Shown here piece by piece: positions 25,816-40,190 of a stretch of DNA of 64,000 bases. Made by a program: the position numbers and the translations under genes. Each line of letters begins with the position of its first letter. The stretch's first letter is position 1. The stretch comes from Bombus terrestris (Eukaryota > Arthropoda > Insecta > Hymenoptera > Apidae): NCBI RefSeq assembly GCF_910591885.1, contig NC_063283.1:3085001-3149000 (forward strand), given 5' to 3'. The notes under the pieces are model-generated. The model did not search any database and was not told the origin of the DNA. It saw nothing but the letters and a program-made list of their open reading frames with translations.

Positions 25816-28800
25816 TTTATATTTCTTACTTTACGAACTTACTTCTCACTGCCATTGTATATGACTCGTATCATGGAAAGGTTTGGCTATCGGCTAATAT
25901 ACTTACATTCATGATCTCTTTTCCAGTCGTATCGTCAGTTTGTCCCGTACTCAAATACTCTGTACGACTTTTAGTTATATAAATTGCTTGTTTCCCGACG
26001 ATATATAGCAGCGGAGTTCTCCTATATCCACGAAATATTCAGAATCGGGTCGGCACGCATACACAGTGGCTGCGTCGATATTTCTGATGCTCGACGGGAG
26101 CAGGGCAGACGCGGTGTTTTCCTACTCCAGAAATAACGTCGCGTTTCTCGTCTCTACTCCTCGACGTTCCCTTTTTCCTTTTTTTTCTTCCTCCCTCTTT
26201 TTCTTCGTCGTTTTCCCTTTATTTCCGTGCCGGTTTCTGGTCCCCGTTAATTCTCACTTTCTACTCAGCGGCGCGCGTCAACGGAAGCAGATTTCTTAAT
26301 GAGACGAATGAAATAATAAGGAAAGCTATCTGAAGATGCGCAACCCGTTCGATCTGGAGTACCTCGAACGAAAGGATCCGACTAATTCGGTTGTGTATTA
26401 ATGGACTGCCACGGATAATAATTCCCTGGCCGTTCGTACTATCGACTCGCTGAAAATTCTCTCAGATACCGGACGAGCAACGCCCGTGATTAATTATTTC
26501 CGCGTCTGCCGCGATTCCACGTTGAATTCGCGCGTTCGACCGTTCTTGGCAAATTCGACGAGCGTTCCATCGCTTGCACGTAACCTTCGAGCCACGCTGA
26601 GACTTTGACTCGTTGCCTTCGGGTCGTTTAACTCTTACATTGTGCGATTAATTTCAATTTTAAAAGAAGCTCTCTCTTCGCTTCTTGAAATATGTTGGCG
26701 ATACACGTATGTTACTAATCTAACACCCTTGAATTGTTTCAAGTGAGATTCGTTTGTCTTTGCTATTAACCCTTACCGCGTAAACGTCTTTACTTAAAGT
26801 ACAAACGTAACTTCATATTTTACACGATTTTCATCGAATAACAGTCTTTACAAACAACTGTAAAAATTCATGCAACGTCGTCAAGCCTTCTAAATTAAGA
26901 TTGTCATTAGACGAGACACGAGATTTCATTAATTTCGCAATTATCTACGAGTTCCTAGTTAAACGACAATGGGGCTAGTTGTTCAATCTCGTTTCACCAA
27001 CGAATTAACGAGAAACAAGGACGACGAGCCTCGAAGATAGAGTTGAAGTTGGAAACAGAATTCAAGCGGATTTCACGTTCAGGAAAATCGTGGGTGGACT
27101 TGTCCTCGTCATTATCTTCCCGTCTTTCGTATCTACTTTACCTCGGATAACGTATCTTCGTTATTGCCGTGTCTGTTTGTATGTCGACCGATGAACGCTT
27201 CCGGTCTTGCAGCAACGTTTCTTACGAAAATGATTCGCTGTTTGAGAAACTCTGTGCACTTGAAGCTGTCCGACGATCGTGAATGGCCCAAGCGAGTGAT
27301 TAATCGAGATGGTAATTAGGCGGTGTTAAGCCTCGCGACGGATAGTCGACGACACCGATCGACGATGGAATAGTAAAGTTTCGAGGATGCGGCTAGCAGC
27401 CATTAGCGGGATAAGAGCGATCGAGAAACGCGCTGCTTCCGCTCGAGTAATGGCTTTCCGATAACAAGACCAGAATCATCGCTCTTCGTTTCTCAGAGTC
27501 GCGGTATAATTATTTTCGATTTTATTAATTTCGATCGTATCGATGCGCTGTCATGCCTTGTTCCATTGGAGGATGGGCGACGATTCTATTCCGTCCATCG
27601 TGGAGGAAAGAAAAGCTATAAATTGTTACGATTTGTACTTATTACGACGATACAATAATCATTACGTGTATCCTACTTTAAAATCCCTCATATAGAGATT
27701 GCGTATTATCCAATTAGGTAAATAATTATATCTGAAATATGCAGATGAAACAACTTTTTCTTTCTTTTTTTTTTTTAAACTTTGCAACATGGTTATCGCG
27801 ATGCATCGTCGTTTTAATTCACGGTAAAATGGTTAACGATGGGTTTATTGGAAAAAAGAAACGCGCCAGAACCGAATCAATATATAATACAGAGTGCGGA
27901 TGTTCATACAAATTCATATTCTTATGACTACAAACTGATTTGTTTATCAGGGAAAACGAGTGAACTCGTCTTTTGGATTAATAATCTTTTACATACAACT
28001 ATTTCATCGTTTACTAATGTCATATTTTTTAATGTTCTCTTAATGTTCTATTAACGTTTTATTTTTAGTCTTCTCTCAAAGATAAATGATATTGTATTTA
28101 TACTGCTAAGAAATAAATTCGACCCAATAAATATCAATGTACCTTCGTTTGTCTGCCTAAAATGAAGAAAGATGTATTGAAACGACATGTAGTGTCATTT
28201 TATAATAACATAAGTATCATTTTCTTTAACGGTAGCCTTTATGGATTGGAACGGTAATCGAGGGAAAATATTTATTCGAATTAATCAATCACCAGATCTT
28301 TCTTATCGCGACATATGCTGTAACAAGCATGTAGTCTGAATTGGCATGTATTTTCTCAGTGATTGAAAAAATTCAAACCCACCGATATTATATCTAATAT
28401 ATCGACAACGGTTTCGTGTTATTCAAACATGTAACGTAAAAACATATTCATAACATTTTGTTTACAGCATCCATTGCCTTTCTTTGATGTTTTATACATT
28501 AACATTTTTATAGAATACCGCATGGAGCTCAAATTGTTATGATATACCATATCAAGTTTCTGCGCAGCCCATACGGTTCCAAAGCAGATGTATAATCAGA
28601 AATATTTTAATGAATTTTTAATGACTTTCCGTAAAGTAATATGCCAACGCTTATGAACTGAGGCGTATCCGTCTGTCGAGGGACACTTTATCGGAATAGA
28701 AACATCCTGGCTAAATTCGTGGTACGAAAGATCCGTCAACCAGTGCTTCGATATAATCAAATAATCAAACTCGGGTAACTATATTTAACCTTATATTTTT

Positions 28801-31800
28801 TCGCGTTGTTTTTCACCGGACAAAGGCACGCGTGTTTTAAACTCGGTACGGTGTATGATCACGGAAACCGTGCTTGATTAAACAAGCGACGCGTTCTACA
28901 CGCCTTTGATAACGTTAATAGGACGGGAGCTGTGATTTTTCGTTTGAATTTTACCCCGCGATAGATCAAAAGGGAGAGAGAACGAAAAAGTACAAAACGG
29001 CAATAATAAAAGAGGAGAAATAATGCAGGAGGACGAGATGAAAGAGCCGGCGGTGTCGGGAAGGGCGGTTTTAAAGCTACGGTTAGGACGCCGTTCACGA
29101 GATTAAGAAACAGTTCGCGGACGACGCAAGGACGCTAAAAAAGCTAATTAGCAAAAAGCGGCGGGGAGGGAAACGCGAAACGGTGCTCGAAGGAAAGTGC
29201 TCCAGGATTCTTGAAAGAGCTCTTATGCGTTCAGGACGCGTAGTAGCGAGAGCGGGGCGATGACACACGCCCAATATAAAACGTGATAGTGTACGTGCGA
29301 GCACGCACTTTCACGCACACCTACGCAAGTAGCCAAGCAGCCGGCATCCCTCCGTATTGCTCCCTCTTTCTTTAGTCGTTGGCCTGGCTCTCTTTTTCTA
29401 CGTGTCGATGCACGGAGTGCGTTACACTTCGTGGAAGCTCGAGGTTACCGAATGGGGACCGGCCCCAACCCGGCGCCGCGCCGCCGACAATTTCGGGGAT
29501 TCGAATCGGCCGGAACGCGACTTGTATCGATCTCTCGCTCTCTCTTCCTTTGTATGCAATTCACCGAAAACTACCCGCTTTCCTGCGAGTCCCGTTACGC
29601 GCCATGTCCTCCCCTTTTCCCTTGTCTTCCGATTCTCCAAGGAGACTTCCTTCCTTACAAGGGCTACGTCAGACGTGACCTTCGCTAAGGATTTCAACGA
29701 AATTTCGTACGGCCACTGATTCGCTTCTATACGTAGAATAAATAGGATTGGAGATATACGCGTAACATCATTAACGATCGCATTATGATGGTTCTCCCTT
29801 GCCTCGTCTCGTCGATGTTAGTGGGCCATCACGCTGCCACTCAGGTTTTCACGTCGACAGTGCTAAAAATGGCATTAGATTCTGTGACTCTGTCACGAGA
29901 ACTTTTGACGTTATGAATGGAATTACACGTTCTCGCCCATGATCGCATACGATCTGCTCCAGAAGTAATTAATCCTTGATGTAACTTGTTATATAATACT
30001 GAACTAAAATCCGATGGTACAGGCTAGTAGTAATTAGTAACCTTATCTTATCATAAAGTAATATATTGTTACAGCGTGCAGGAGTCTTGAATATGCGGTT
30101 TATCAGGTACGAGAAATTATCGAATGACGTGTTCCAGTATTCTAACAGGGTATACGATCTGTCAAATGTTTAATGTATTTTCTTTCTCGTTATTTACTGG
30201 CTATTTGACGTATGTTGCTCGTTAAATCCTAGAAAACGGAGAAATCGTAAGTAAACGAGAAGAGGAATCGAATGTGAAAAAGTATGAAGACCGATTTCAA
30301 ACGGAGAGGCGAAAAAGCAGAGGCCTTGGCTGGCAGTCATGAATCATGATCAATTACACGCGATGCGGGCTAACTTGCAGTTAAATTACTAATAGGTGCC
30401 TCTTGATGTCCCACCGAAGACGGATGTGCAGAGAATCATGGCAGAACGACGATCAATGATCCTTCTTTGATATAACTTTTACAACATAACTTAATCGTAA
30501 TTCGCTATCGTTATCGTCGACGATAATTAACATGGACTTGCGCTTATTATATAATTTTATTATATTTAACACGTTGATTTCGATGATTTTTTGTTTACAC
30601 TGTACGTTGATTGATAGAGAATTACGTTGTTGGTGAAGAATTATTTGATATGTAAAACGAACAGCATGTATGAATGAATTTATGTATGTTGCCGAAAAAG
30701 AAATCGGAGTGTGATTACTAATAAACCATAGCCTGAATGGAAAGTTGACTGTTGCTCACAGATGAGTGATACGGCACTTAACGTGTTAATAAAAGGCACA
30801 AAGGAAAAAAAAACCGTTCAACATCACGCGTCAACTGAATCATTCTCACATACTAAACCGGAAGAAGAAAAAAGAAGAAAAAGACAAAAGCGTATTTAGA
30901 TGTAACGGTGCATGTTGCGCATACATGAAAAGAAAGCACGGAATTCAGCCATCTTTAATCCTCCACTTCCCATATACATCTATATGTAAGCATACACCTT
31001 TCGTTTATTTTCAACATGAACAAATTAATAGTTTTTATAGGCTCTGGTGTATTCTATGTAGTCTTCCATCTATGCATGTTCGATAATATTAATTCCTAAC
31101 TTTACTTGCAAAGTTCATTTTCCAATTGTTTTCTTAGTGTGAAGCTAAATTCTCTTACATTACATTAAAATAACTAAATATAGCAAGAGGATTTGTAACT
31201 CGTAGTAAGAATAAAGAATACACGATATACGATATCAAATATTCAATCTTCATTGAATATCCGGACAGATAATTTTCTACATATTTAAACGATGAATTTA
31301 TAACAGAAATAAACTCGAGAACAATAGTTAAGAAACAAGGATTACTTCGGAGAGTACTAAAACATCAGCTACGCAATACCAACGAATTCAAACGTAAGCG
31401 CAAATACTTCCTGTTAAAACAAGCGTCGCACGAGAAACTTTCTTTTTAACTTTCGACCGGGACAAGCATTTTCAAGTTTCGAAGAACCGTTGAAAGACAC
31501 AACGATGTCCACTCCCTCTCGCAACTTTTCCGTATCCGCGAGTATCGATCCGAAACACACTCGCTCGGCATTTCTCTGACTCATGCTGCAATTTCTCCAG
31601 GATCGCCGTACCGCGTACTTTTACGTCCGTTTAATTAAACAAACTTCATTCGCGTACAAAACAAAGATGAAATTAATATCCCATCGCCGGTTTGAATTTT
31701 ATTAGCGTCCCACGATTCAATTCAATTCAATTTCCTTCCAGCTTTTATACACGGCAACATTCAAAACAGCTCATCATGTTTCCATCTCGGCTTTTCCGTG

Positions 31801-34800
31801 GAAATCGTCGTAAAAAGGATTCGGAAGCGTTTCCATTAGATGTACGATCTTTCACGCGCCGTATTTTTGAGCACGTACACTCGGCACGTGATCCGAAAGT
31901 TCCTCCGACCGATCGATCGATCGACCGATATTGAAAACGTACGGTCGAGGTTTTAAAAACTGCTGACCCCTGAAAGTTACGAAATTCCCCGTCGAACCAT
32001 CGCGAGCAACGAAATATGGAATTGGCAAGGAATGAACGAAATATGGAATTGACGCAATTAACGAAACACCGGGGAAAAGAGATGTCGATTGGAAACAGAA
32101 ATTGCCACACGTCCCTTTAACGAGCGCCGCTCGAATTAATCTATTGATAAACTGCGGTTTTTTATGCAATTTCGTATTTTTAAAAGCAAAACGCAGGAAA
32201 TGGAACCAACGTGTGTAGAGATTTATTTCGCTTAGTAAAAATCACAAAGATCGCCACGCACTGAATATTTGATATATCGTTGAATATTGTATAACGTACC
32301 ATAAATGCATAAAAATCCGCGGTTCATCTATTAAGAATCAAGCGATCAAATAAGCTGTGGAAGTTGGATAAACTCGACGTTATTGACAAATATAAGTAAA
32401 ATAAATTAGTTATATATCATTTCGTCAGAATTAAAAGGATGTGAATACGAATGTGGAGAAACATATTTAGCTTCGAAATCAAATAAAAAGGCTATTTTGG
32501 TAACATAAAGTTAATTGATCCTGTAGTGAATTCTAAAACTGCTTTCCTGTGAAAATATCCATGCTCTTCTCCTTTTAATCTTCATTTACATAATGTTCTT
32601 AATTATAATCAACGTCGCATTTAATATCTTACATGTACCGATCGTAATTATTACATAATGTTACTAAATATTATTAAAAACGACGATTAATATATTGTAT
32701 ATATACATTTCAATCTTTAATTGTTTTTTTATAAATCTGTTACTCTATTTCCATGATAATAAAATATTCGCATCTCGTAATAAAACTCCGCATAAAGTGA
32801 AATCTGCTATATAGTTTTCCGATAAATACAACGAGCAGGTGTCCTAATATTTATAGCCGACAGTGCACGTGCGTAACTATTTCCTTGGATATCGTTTTCC
32901 ATTAAACATCGATGCTCGAATGTTACTTTGACTCGAATGAATCGAACTCGCGTAACTTGTCTAACCCGAAGGAGGCTTAAGGCCGATCGTCTCGTTTGCC
33001 GACAATTTTCTCCGACTCTTGACGATCCTCTTTACAGGCGATTTCCGTCTTCGCGTTTTCACGCAGCCGAAAACGCAGTCGGGAAATTGTGTACAAGTAC
33101 GTACTTGGCGTACGAATAGCGAAGGTCTCTGAGACGTCGGAACATCGGTTCGAACGCGATAATTAACGCGAGTCGTCGCGACGCGTTACTTGCATGTTAA
33201 TCAACGAAAGTCCCGACAGAGTTTTGTAACGAGGATGGCGCACGTCTGTGAGACGCTGTCGCGAGCCCGCCTATTTACGACGACTTTAATTAAACCGCGC
33301 TTCTTGCGAATATCCCTTAATGACGACGCAGCGCGTAATTATGACAACGCTCGCGAACCCGGTGTCCACGCGTCGCGTCGCCAGCAAAAATACTTCACCG
33401 CGCGCGACATTCGCGTGATAATTGAATAATCGATGCACTATATTAACCAAACCTCCACACTATCGGGGCTTAAGCTAAGAAAAGATAAAATCCTTCGAGT
33501 CACGCAAAGATAATACTCGTTGTGACGTTCGAGCTTCTTTCTTCGAGCAGGTGCTCTTCGACAACTTTGTATTGAACAAAGAGATTACGTGGTTAACTCG
33601 AAGGCCAATCAGAACTTGGCACGCTGCAGTATGGAAGCTTTTGGCCATCGAAGTTTTGCATCGTTCTGAAGTTTGTCCCAACGATCAGGTCACTTGTGGA
33701 GACCGAGAAGTTCGGCAAGTTTTCGGACCGATGCTATTTATAGACAAATTTTACATATGAATAACATTCCATTGTTTAAAGCTCCATGTAATCCCATTTT
33801 TTTCTACATATATATGTATTCCCTAGATAATATTCGTATAGCTGCGTTTTCACCATTTGCGTAGTGTCCAAACGAGGTGGATGGGAGATATCGACCATTA
33901 TGCAGAAACAAACGCGAGAATGCATGATTAGTTAACTGTACGTAAATTCGTAACCAAAAATATAGCTAAATTCACGTTCCAATGGTCGTATTCTATTTGA
34001 ACACACCGTTGACAGTGTACCGTGAAATAAATTTTACCTCGGTTCTCGTACATTTTTGGAAAATATCTCGAATTAAGCGAAACGAAAAAAGTCGATTCAG
34101 ATCTCTCGCCCTCGACTTTAAAAAAAGTAAGGACGTTGATTTTTGTCCTCCGTCAACGATTCCATAATTAACGTCAGCTTAGAAATTTTTCGAATTACGT
34201 ACAACGATTTATCTCGCTGTCAATTCTTAGACACGCTTCCGGTGGATCACGTGGTTGGTTTCCCAAGATTCTGGAGGATGTAACCGCGACTCGGTTCGAG
34301 AACTTCCGATCACGTATTTGCGGCTTGTCGTAGGTCTTCCTCTTTACTACGTCGATAGAACAGGTCGGTGAAAAATACGACACTCGTGCAAACACGATAT
34401 CGTTGACCCGAGATTACGTTGCCTTTTATCGTCTTGTTCCCACCGGAAATAGCGTCTTATTCGAATATTTTAAATCCTCGTCGCGAACAACTCGTTCCGT
34501 TCGTTCGAAACGATAGTATGTGTGTTGAAAAATCGCGTGGAAAGTTTCGTTCGAAGGAACGAGTCGACGATTGGACGAGGTTAACGGGAAGTTGCAGCAT
34601 GGAGCGGCCAAGAGGTCAAACAAAAGCACACTCACGACGCAGGTAAGACGCACACGTAAGCCGGTCGACCGATGTCGACCAAGATATTACGAAGCCCTCC
34701 GACTTACGACGCCTTTCTCGTGTTCGCTTTAGGGATCTACATACGGTGATGATCGCGACCGTCATTGGACATGACGCATAGCGTTTTAAAGTAGCTGTTC

Positions 34801-35476
34801 GATAGCGAAAAAATTACAATTTCGATCCACGTTCGCTACCATAGTAGAAGGGAATTAAACGACCGCTAGAAATCGTGTTTTGTTTCGTGTATTTTTGTAG
34901 AACGTAATTAACGACGATTAGCATATATACTTAGCAGTTAAAGAAGTGAAATTGCGAAGATACGGAAGAACTCGATAAACCAATTTTCTACCTTTCATGA
35001 GAGCATGTTATCAAAATTATTTTGTTACTTGGTTTTGAGGGCAAACGATGTATTTTTCCACCATACTCATAATTTTAAAGCACAGTTTGGAGAATATAGT
35101 TGTACTTTTGATTTTGCAAAGCTTCGACAATGTATTATACAACACATAGGTACGTCTTTCCATTTCTTTCCATTCTTAACCGTGTCACATTGTCATAAAG
35201 TGCCATTAAAACAAAGAAATCAATAAAAATAGTAAAGACATTTATCAAGATTTTCTCCTATAATCCTTTGTGTGTAATTCGATGACCAGAGACTATAAAG
35301 CACCACATCCATCAGTCTTCGTAATCTCGTTTGCTTTGATCTTCGCGCAGTTACAGATTCTAATAGTCGAGGGCCATTTTCGATCCCACTATCGTGGTGA
35401 AACCACCAGCCACCGCTTTGCCAAGTTTCCTACTTTAATCTCATAACGTAAATCGCAGAGAACGATAGAGCACGAC

Positions 35477-35478
35477 AG

Positions 35479-35529
<51 letters not shown>

Positions 35530-35530
35530 G
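35477..35530 (+). repeat. (GA)n microsatellite
   Basis: An imperfect GA run of about 54 bases with two AAAG interruptions near its start, in an otherwise mixed-composition stretch of intron 1. Confidence 0.95.
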
Positions 35531-36214
35531 AGAAGGAGAAGGTACTAGCAAGAACGTGAAGCGAGCGTGTTCGAGCAATTGTCGTTACCACCGAGCGAGA
35601 ACAATTGTACTCCTTTTACTTTGCATTCCGTGGTTCCTGACATTCTCCCGCAGACTATCAGCGAGTCACGCGTGACGCGTCGATACTCTTGGCTCCAAAC
35701 CGCTCGTAACGTTTACTCTCGTTTTATTGCGATCGTGTACCGTTAGCAGAAGCGCGTGTGTGTAATCGATGTCGCTCGGCGAACCTGGCACTTGCCAGTC
35801 ACTATTTCTCGTTTCTAAATGCGCCTCCTGTGTATTAGCGGAACAACAAACCGTGCGCCGCCTGCGTGCACATCCAGTCGACGATGGAAAGTCGATAAAA
35901 CGTCGGCGAAGCCAACGAACCTGGCACGTGAGTCATCGTCGTCTCGCACCTAACCGAGAGCCCAGTTAAATCGGCCGCTCATAGCGTGGCCAGTGGATTT
36001 TGACCGCTCGTTTGCTCGAAATTAAATCGTACGTTATAAGCCAGACGATGTGACAGTTTGGATTGAAATGGACAAAAGTACAGAATGTTTCAAGACATTT
36101 TCTATACAGCGCGAATGAATAGCCATCTTAAAACATATACGTAATAAGCGTTAAAAGGAGTCTCGTTAAATATTTTGCCCGTTTAAAAATACCTTTACGA
36201 TCGTTCAGAAATAT

Positions 36215-36436
36215 GTACAGCGATGGCGAAAAGAAAGTTTACAGTTTAAAGAATAAAACGGGAGAAACGATATAATTTCACAAAACTGAACTATAATTGA
36301 CGAGAGAAATGAATGTACTACGATATAGTTCTGTGATGGATGAGCGTTTAGCACGAAAAAGATGTTTAATATAAGTTCTACTTATACTCATGTAGGTACA
36401 GTTTCACATATTTTAAACTTTCTTCCGCCACTGTAC
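36215..36436 (+). repeat. Dispersed repeat family B, copy 3, with inverted ends
   Basis: The left end GTACAGCGATGGCGAAAAGA then AAGTTTA (36,215-36,241) is an imperfect inverted copy of the right end TAAACTTTCTTCCGCCACTG then TAC (36,414-36,436). This gives a 222-base unit with TIR-like ends of a Tc1-type MITE. A family A copy follows immediately. Confidence 0.6.
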
Positions 36437-36560
36437 TTGCGTTCAATATCTTGTAGCTTCTACGTACGTTTTCACATTTGTTTCAAACTTTACCAATATC
36501 ATCGTGATAGTCGAGCGTCACGACACTGCTAATGAAATTTCAAAATGTTTCGTACGATAC
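36431..36560 (+). repeat. Dispersed repeat family A, copy 6
   Basis: It carries AATATCTTGTAGCTTCTACG, TTTGTTTCAAACTTTACC, AATATCATCGTGATAG and CTAATGAAATTTCAAAATGT in order. It is one of the best-preserved copies. Confidence 0.68.
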
Positions 36561-39500
36561 ACCTACTATATTCGTTAAAGTTACTTACAAGCGTAAATAC
36601 TTTCCTCCCTAAACGTGTCAAATTATTATCTCTTTCGGCCACGACGCTCGTAAACTTCGACTACTGACCAATTTCACGACCTAGTGTATTGTCTCCAGCA
36701 TCTTCCAAATTCAATTGGAATTTCATGACGGTAAGAACCGTGCACTTACTGTTAACAAAGTCAGCAACGCGAAATAATTGAACTTTATTTGAGATGTTCT
36801 GGAGTGAATGGGAGGAAATGCTAGAGGGAGCGGCGAACGATAAAACGCGTTGAAAAGAGAAAAGAACTCGCGATAGGTAAAAAGTTTAACGGTTCAGCTA
36901 GTCTTTTTCCCATTAAATTCATCGCGGCGCTGTTAATTTCGAGTTAATTGGCCCCGCTTTTGTCAGCAAGTTTCGCCAGACCGTCTCGAAACAACAGAAC
37001 TTTCATCCGCGAAAGTATGAAAAACCGGCTGCGAGTTTAATCGAGAAACGAGATTAACGAGCGATTTCACGCTTCTACAACGGCCCCCCGAACGATTGTC
37101 CGTATTAGTCAGATTTTTCGACCAGAGTCTGTTCGTCTTATCAAAAGGAAAGAGATAAAACGAGGAAAGAGAGGAATAAGTTTAAAATGTGAATTTTTTG
37201 ACGAAAAGCTCGCAGCTACTCTGCGCTTCCGTAAAGCCACGACCTTTTCCTATTATTTCAGCCGGTCGGAGTGTGTCCGGGCTAGATAGCAGAGAACAGA
37301 AATCCGGGAAAAACCAGCCAAGCCGCATCTGCTTTTTACGATAACGCGGAAGAAAACGAGAAAAACGAGGAAAAAAGAAAAAGAAAAAAGAGAACAACGT
37401 GACGTTATAAAACGGTTGAAGCTTCCGGGACGTACGATCCACTCGGAAAAGTATCAATTTCGTATTATCCCCAGAAACAGAGTCGATAGTTTTGAAGGTG
37501 TATCGAAGATACACTCACGTCCATAAATGACCGAACACTTGCCTACTTTGGGCGAAATGATCATTGGAACGTACATAATTTTAATATCACCTCGTTTCAA
37601 CGTACGACGTGTTCGTAAATGTTAATTATTGCATACTATAGAATTCCACATATTTTAATTCGACTGTGTATCTTACGGATAAACAATAAAATTAATCGAG
37701 AAAATCGTGTCTATCGATCGTTTTAACGATAATTTTCTCGGTAACAAGCATGACTTATATGGTGATATACACGTAAAATAGGAAACTCTAGCTATATAGA
37801 AAATTCCTCTTTTTCTATCAATTCCAGAAACGAATTATTAATAAGCAGAGGTAAACTGTGAAACAAACGAAACCGGAAATGACGCAGGAAAATGTGAAAT
37901 ATCGACGCGAAGAAGCGATTCAATTATTGTTACCGTCGTCCTGATTTATAGCGCAATAAACGATAACAGGCTTCGTTCAACTGTTGCCGGGCAATAGCAA
38001 TGAATTTCGCGATTTAGCCGGTTCGTCGTTTCAGGGAATATTGCAGTTTCGGCGAATGGAAACGCAAAGCCCGCGATTCCCTTTGCTTCCCTTAAAATTC
38101 GGGCAAATTGAAAGCGACTCGAAGAGAGGCTTGGTAAAGCTCGCCTCTGACAACCGTTGCAAACGTTGCGATTAATAATAATCTTCCTTTCTGCTTTCTT
38201 CTACTACTCATTTTCTCTTGTTATTCTCCGCGACGTTGCTCGCTGTACGTACTTTCTCTTGTGTTCCGTATAAGGAAAAAATTGAATAAAGAGTAAATTC
38301 GAAGAATAAAGCTTATCGATTAAAAAAATTGCAAAATCTGTGGAGAAAAATTATTTGGAATTTACTGAAAGATTATTTATAATTATGATGTGAAAATGAA
38401 CTGCTTGTACGACTTTCCACAGTTTCTATCCATAAAAGAATTTCTATTCTCCGCATTCAATTATCATCCAAGTAATTTGCATCGCGTGAAATTGCTCAGG
38501 TAGAAAATTGAGATTGAAAATGATGTTAAAAAAATTCGTCGTATACTGCAAACATGCAGAAATAGCAGAGGATTAAAACTGAAAAGAAAACCTTCATTGT
38601 CAATAAGAGTGTTTTGTAATTAATTATTACATCGTTACAAGAGTTTATTTATATACCGTTATATTTGAGAAGATTTTGGATTTATTTCTAGCCACCTAAT
38701 GATTTTCCTGTTTAGGAGTATAAAACTAGTGCGTGACCTACTAACACGTGAATAAAAAGTCGGTGTTGCTCGTAAAATTTTAACGATCGCGTTAACGAAA
38801 GAAAAAGATACAGTTTTACATTATAAGCGTGCCAGATCAAGTCATCAGCCTTCGACTTTTCGAAAAATGATCAACATAATTTGTCCAGCTGTCGGCCATC
38901 AGGCTCGTGCCACGAAAATTTACTCCCTCGTCATTCATGATACACTATTCCCATTTCCTCTTGCCATGCCGTTACCAGAATGACTGATTCACCACACACG
39001 AGGACTATGGCAATTATAAGAACGTAAGAACAACTTTTCCTTTCCATTTGCACTTCTATTGATTTAGAGGAATCAAATTTTTTTATGCAAACGTTTCATT
39101 TAATCGTCGTTAAGAGGAATGTACTTGGAAAAAAATGAGGTTGCTTGGTTATTCCTTACAATAATCTACCAAACAATACCGCTAAAGCTATTTGGCTTTT
39201 TTCGGGATACCTTCTTGCAGGGGACAGCGAGTTGAGAACCATTTTTCTAAACGTGCGTGCCGATTAAGATCGACAGATGGGCTACGAATGATCGAGGGCG
39301 GCTAGGGATGCAGGTAAAACCGAACAATTCGTTGGAAATGCAGGAGTCCAGGTGCGAATCCGTAAACCCCGGAGGGAAGTTTCCATGGAGCGCAGTGAAA
39401 CGTTTGAAAAGAATTCAGCAAAAATCGGTCAAGTAGGTACGAGACCAACACGACAGAAAATATCGTTACCGAAGATACATTTTACAAGAAGAGCTAAAAT

Positions 39501-40148
39501 TCATCGCCAACCATTTGATTTCGAAACATCTGCCCTCTCTCGTTCCTCGTAAGCTGCCTTCAAGCGGACTATCATCTTTCGTTCAGAGCCTTTTCAACAT
39601 TTATTATTAACTTATATAATATGTTTTAATTGTTACAATTTCAATTTTTGAGTGTAATTTTCCATATGATTGATACATTACGTATAACGCGTTCATTTAG
39701 GAAGATAAGTTAATACCGCGTTAATATTTTCATATTGGTCAGATTCTACTGTAATTCGATGAGTTGCGATATACATGAAAGTAGAACGGCAGCTTTCGAT
39801 CAAACACTATATACTGAGAAAAGTATGGCACGCTGAATCATCTGGAACCTTTGGAGAAAATTTTCCGAAGGAAAAGGTGGTATCGGAGAGCGGAAAACGG
39901 AAGCTTTCGAACCACGAGACATCCTGCAGCGGTTAGAATCCAGTCGGTTGAATTTAAATGCGTCCTACTGAATCTACTTTTAGGCGAACAACCCCACGAG
40001 AAATACTACGATCGTTGTCACGATGGGAATAACTTGACAGAAGAAACAGACGCGACGATGCTCTGGCCACGGATCTATGGAAAAGCGTTCGTTCGCAATA
40101 CATCGACCCCTATTCTAGTTCGATGGTCTACTTACTATTCTTGCGACA

Positions 40149-40190
40149 CGACGAGTATCTATGCTCTCATTCGAGCATAGATACTCGTCG
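40149..40190. repeat. Perfect 18-bp inverted repeat (hairpin)
   Basis: The left arm CGACGAGTATCTATGCTC (40,149-40,166), a six-base loop and the right arm GAGCATAGATACTCGTCG (40,173-40,190) pair without mismatch. Pairing extends outward by A48-T91 and, after one mismatch, by two further pairs. The structure lies in intron 1, so it would be present in the ADAM pre-mRNA as well as in DNA. Confidence 0.85.

Larger units (their letters stand above)
22141..36200. other. Intron 1 of the ADAM gene, segment 2
   Basis: This segment is intronic. It contains family A copy 5 (24,555), family B copies (22,473; 25,466), a CpG-rich patch at about 29,360-29,700 and a CpG-rich stretch at about 33,000-33,430. 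A (GA)n microsatellite lies at 35,477. AT-rich stretches at 28.0-28.8 and 30.4-31.3 kb show nothing I can name. No exon with a recognisable domain was found. Confidence 0.5.
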
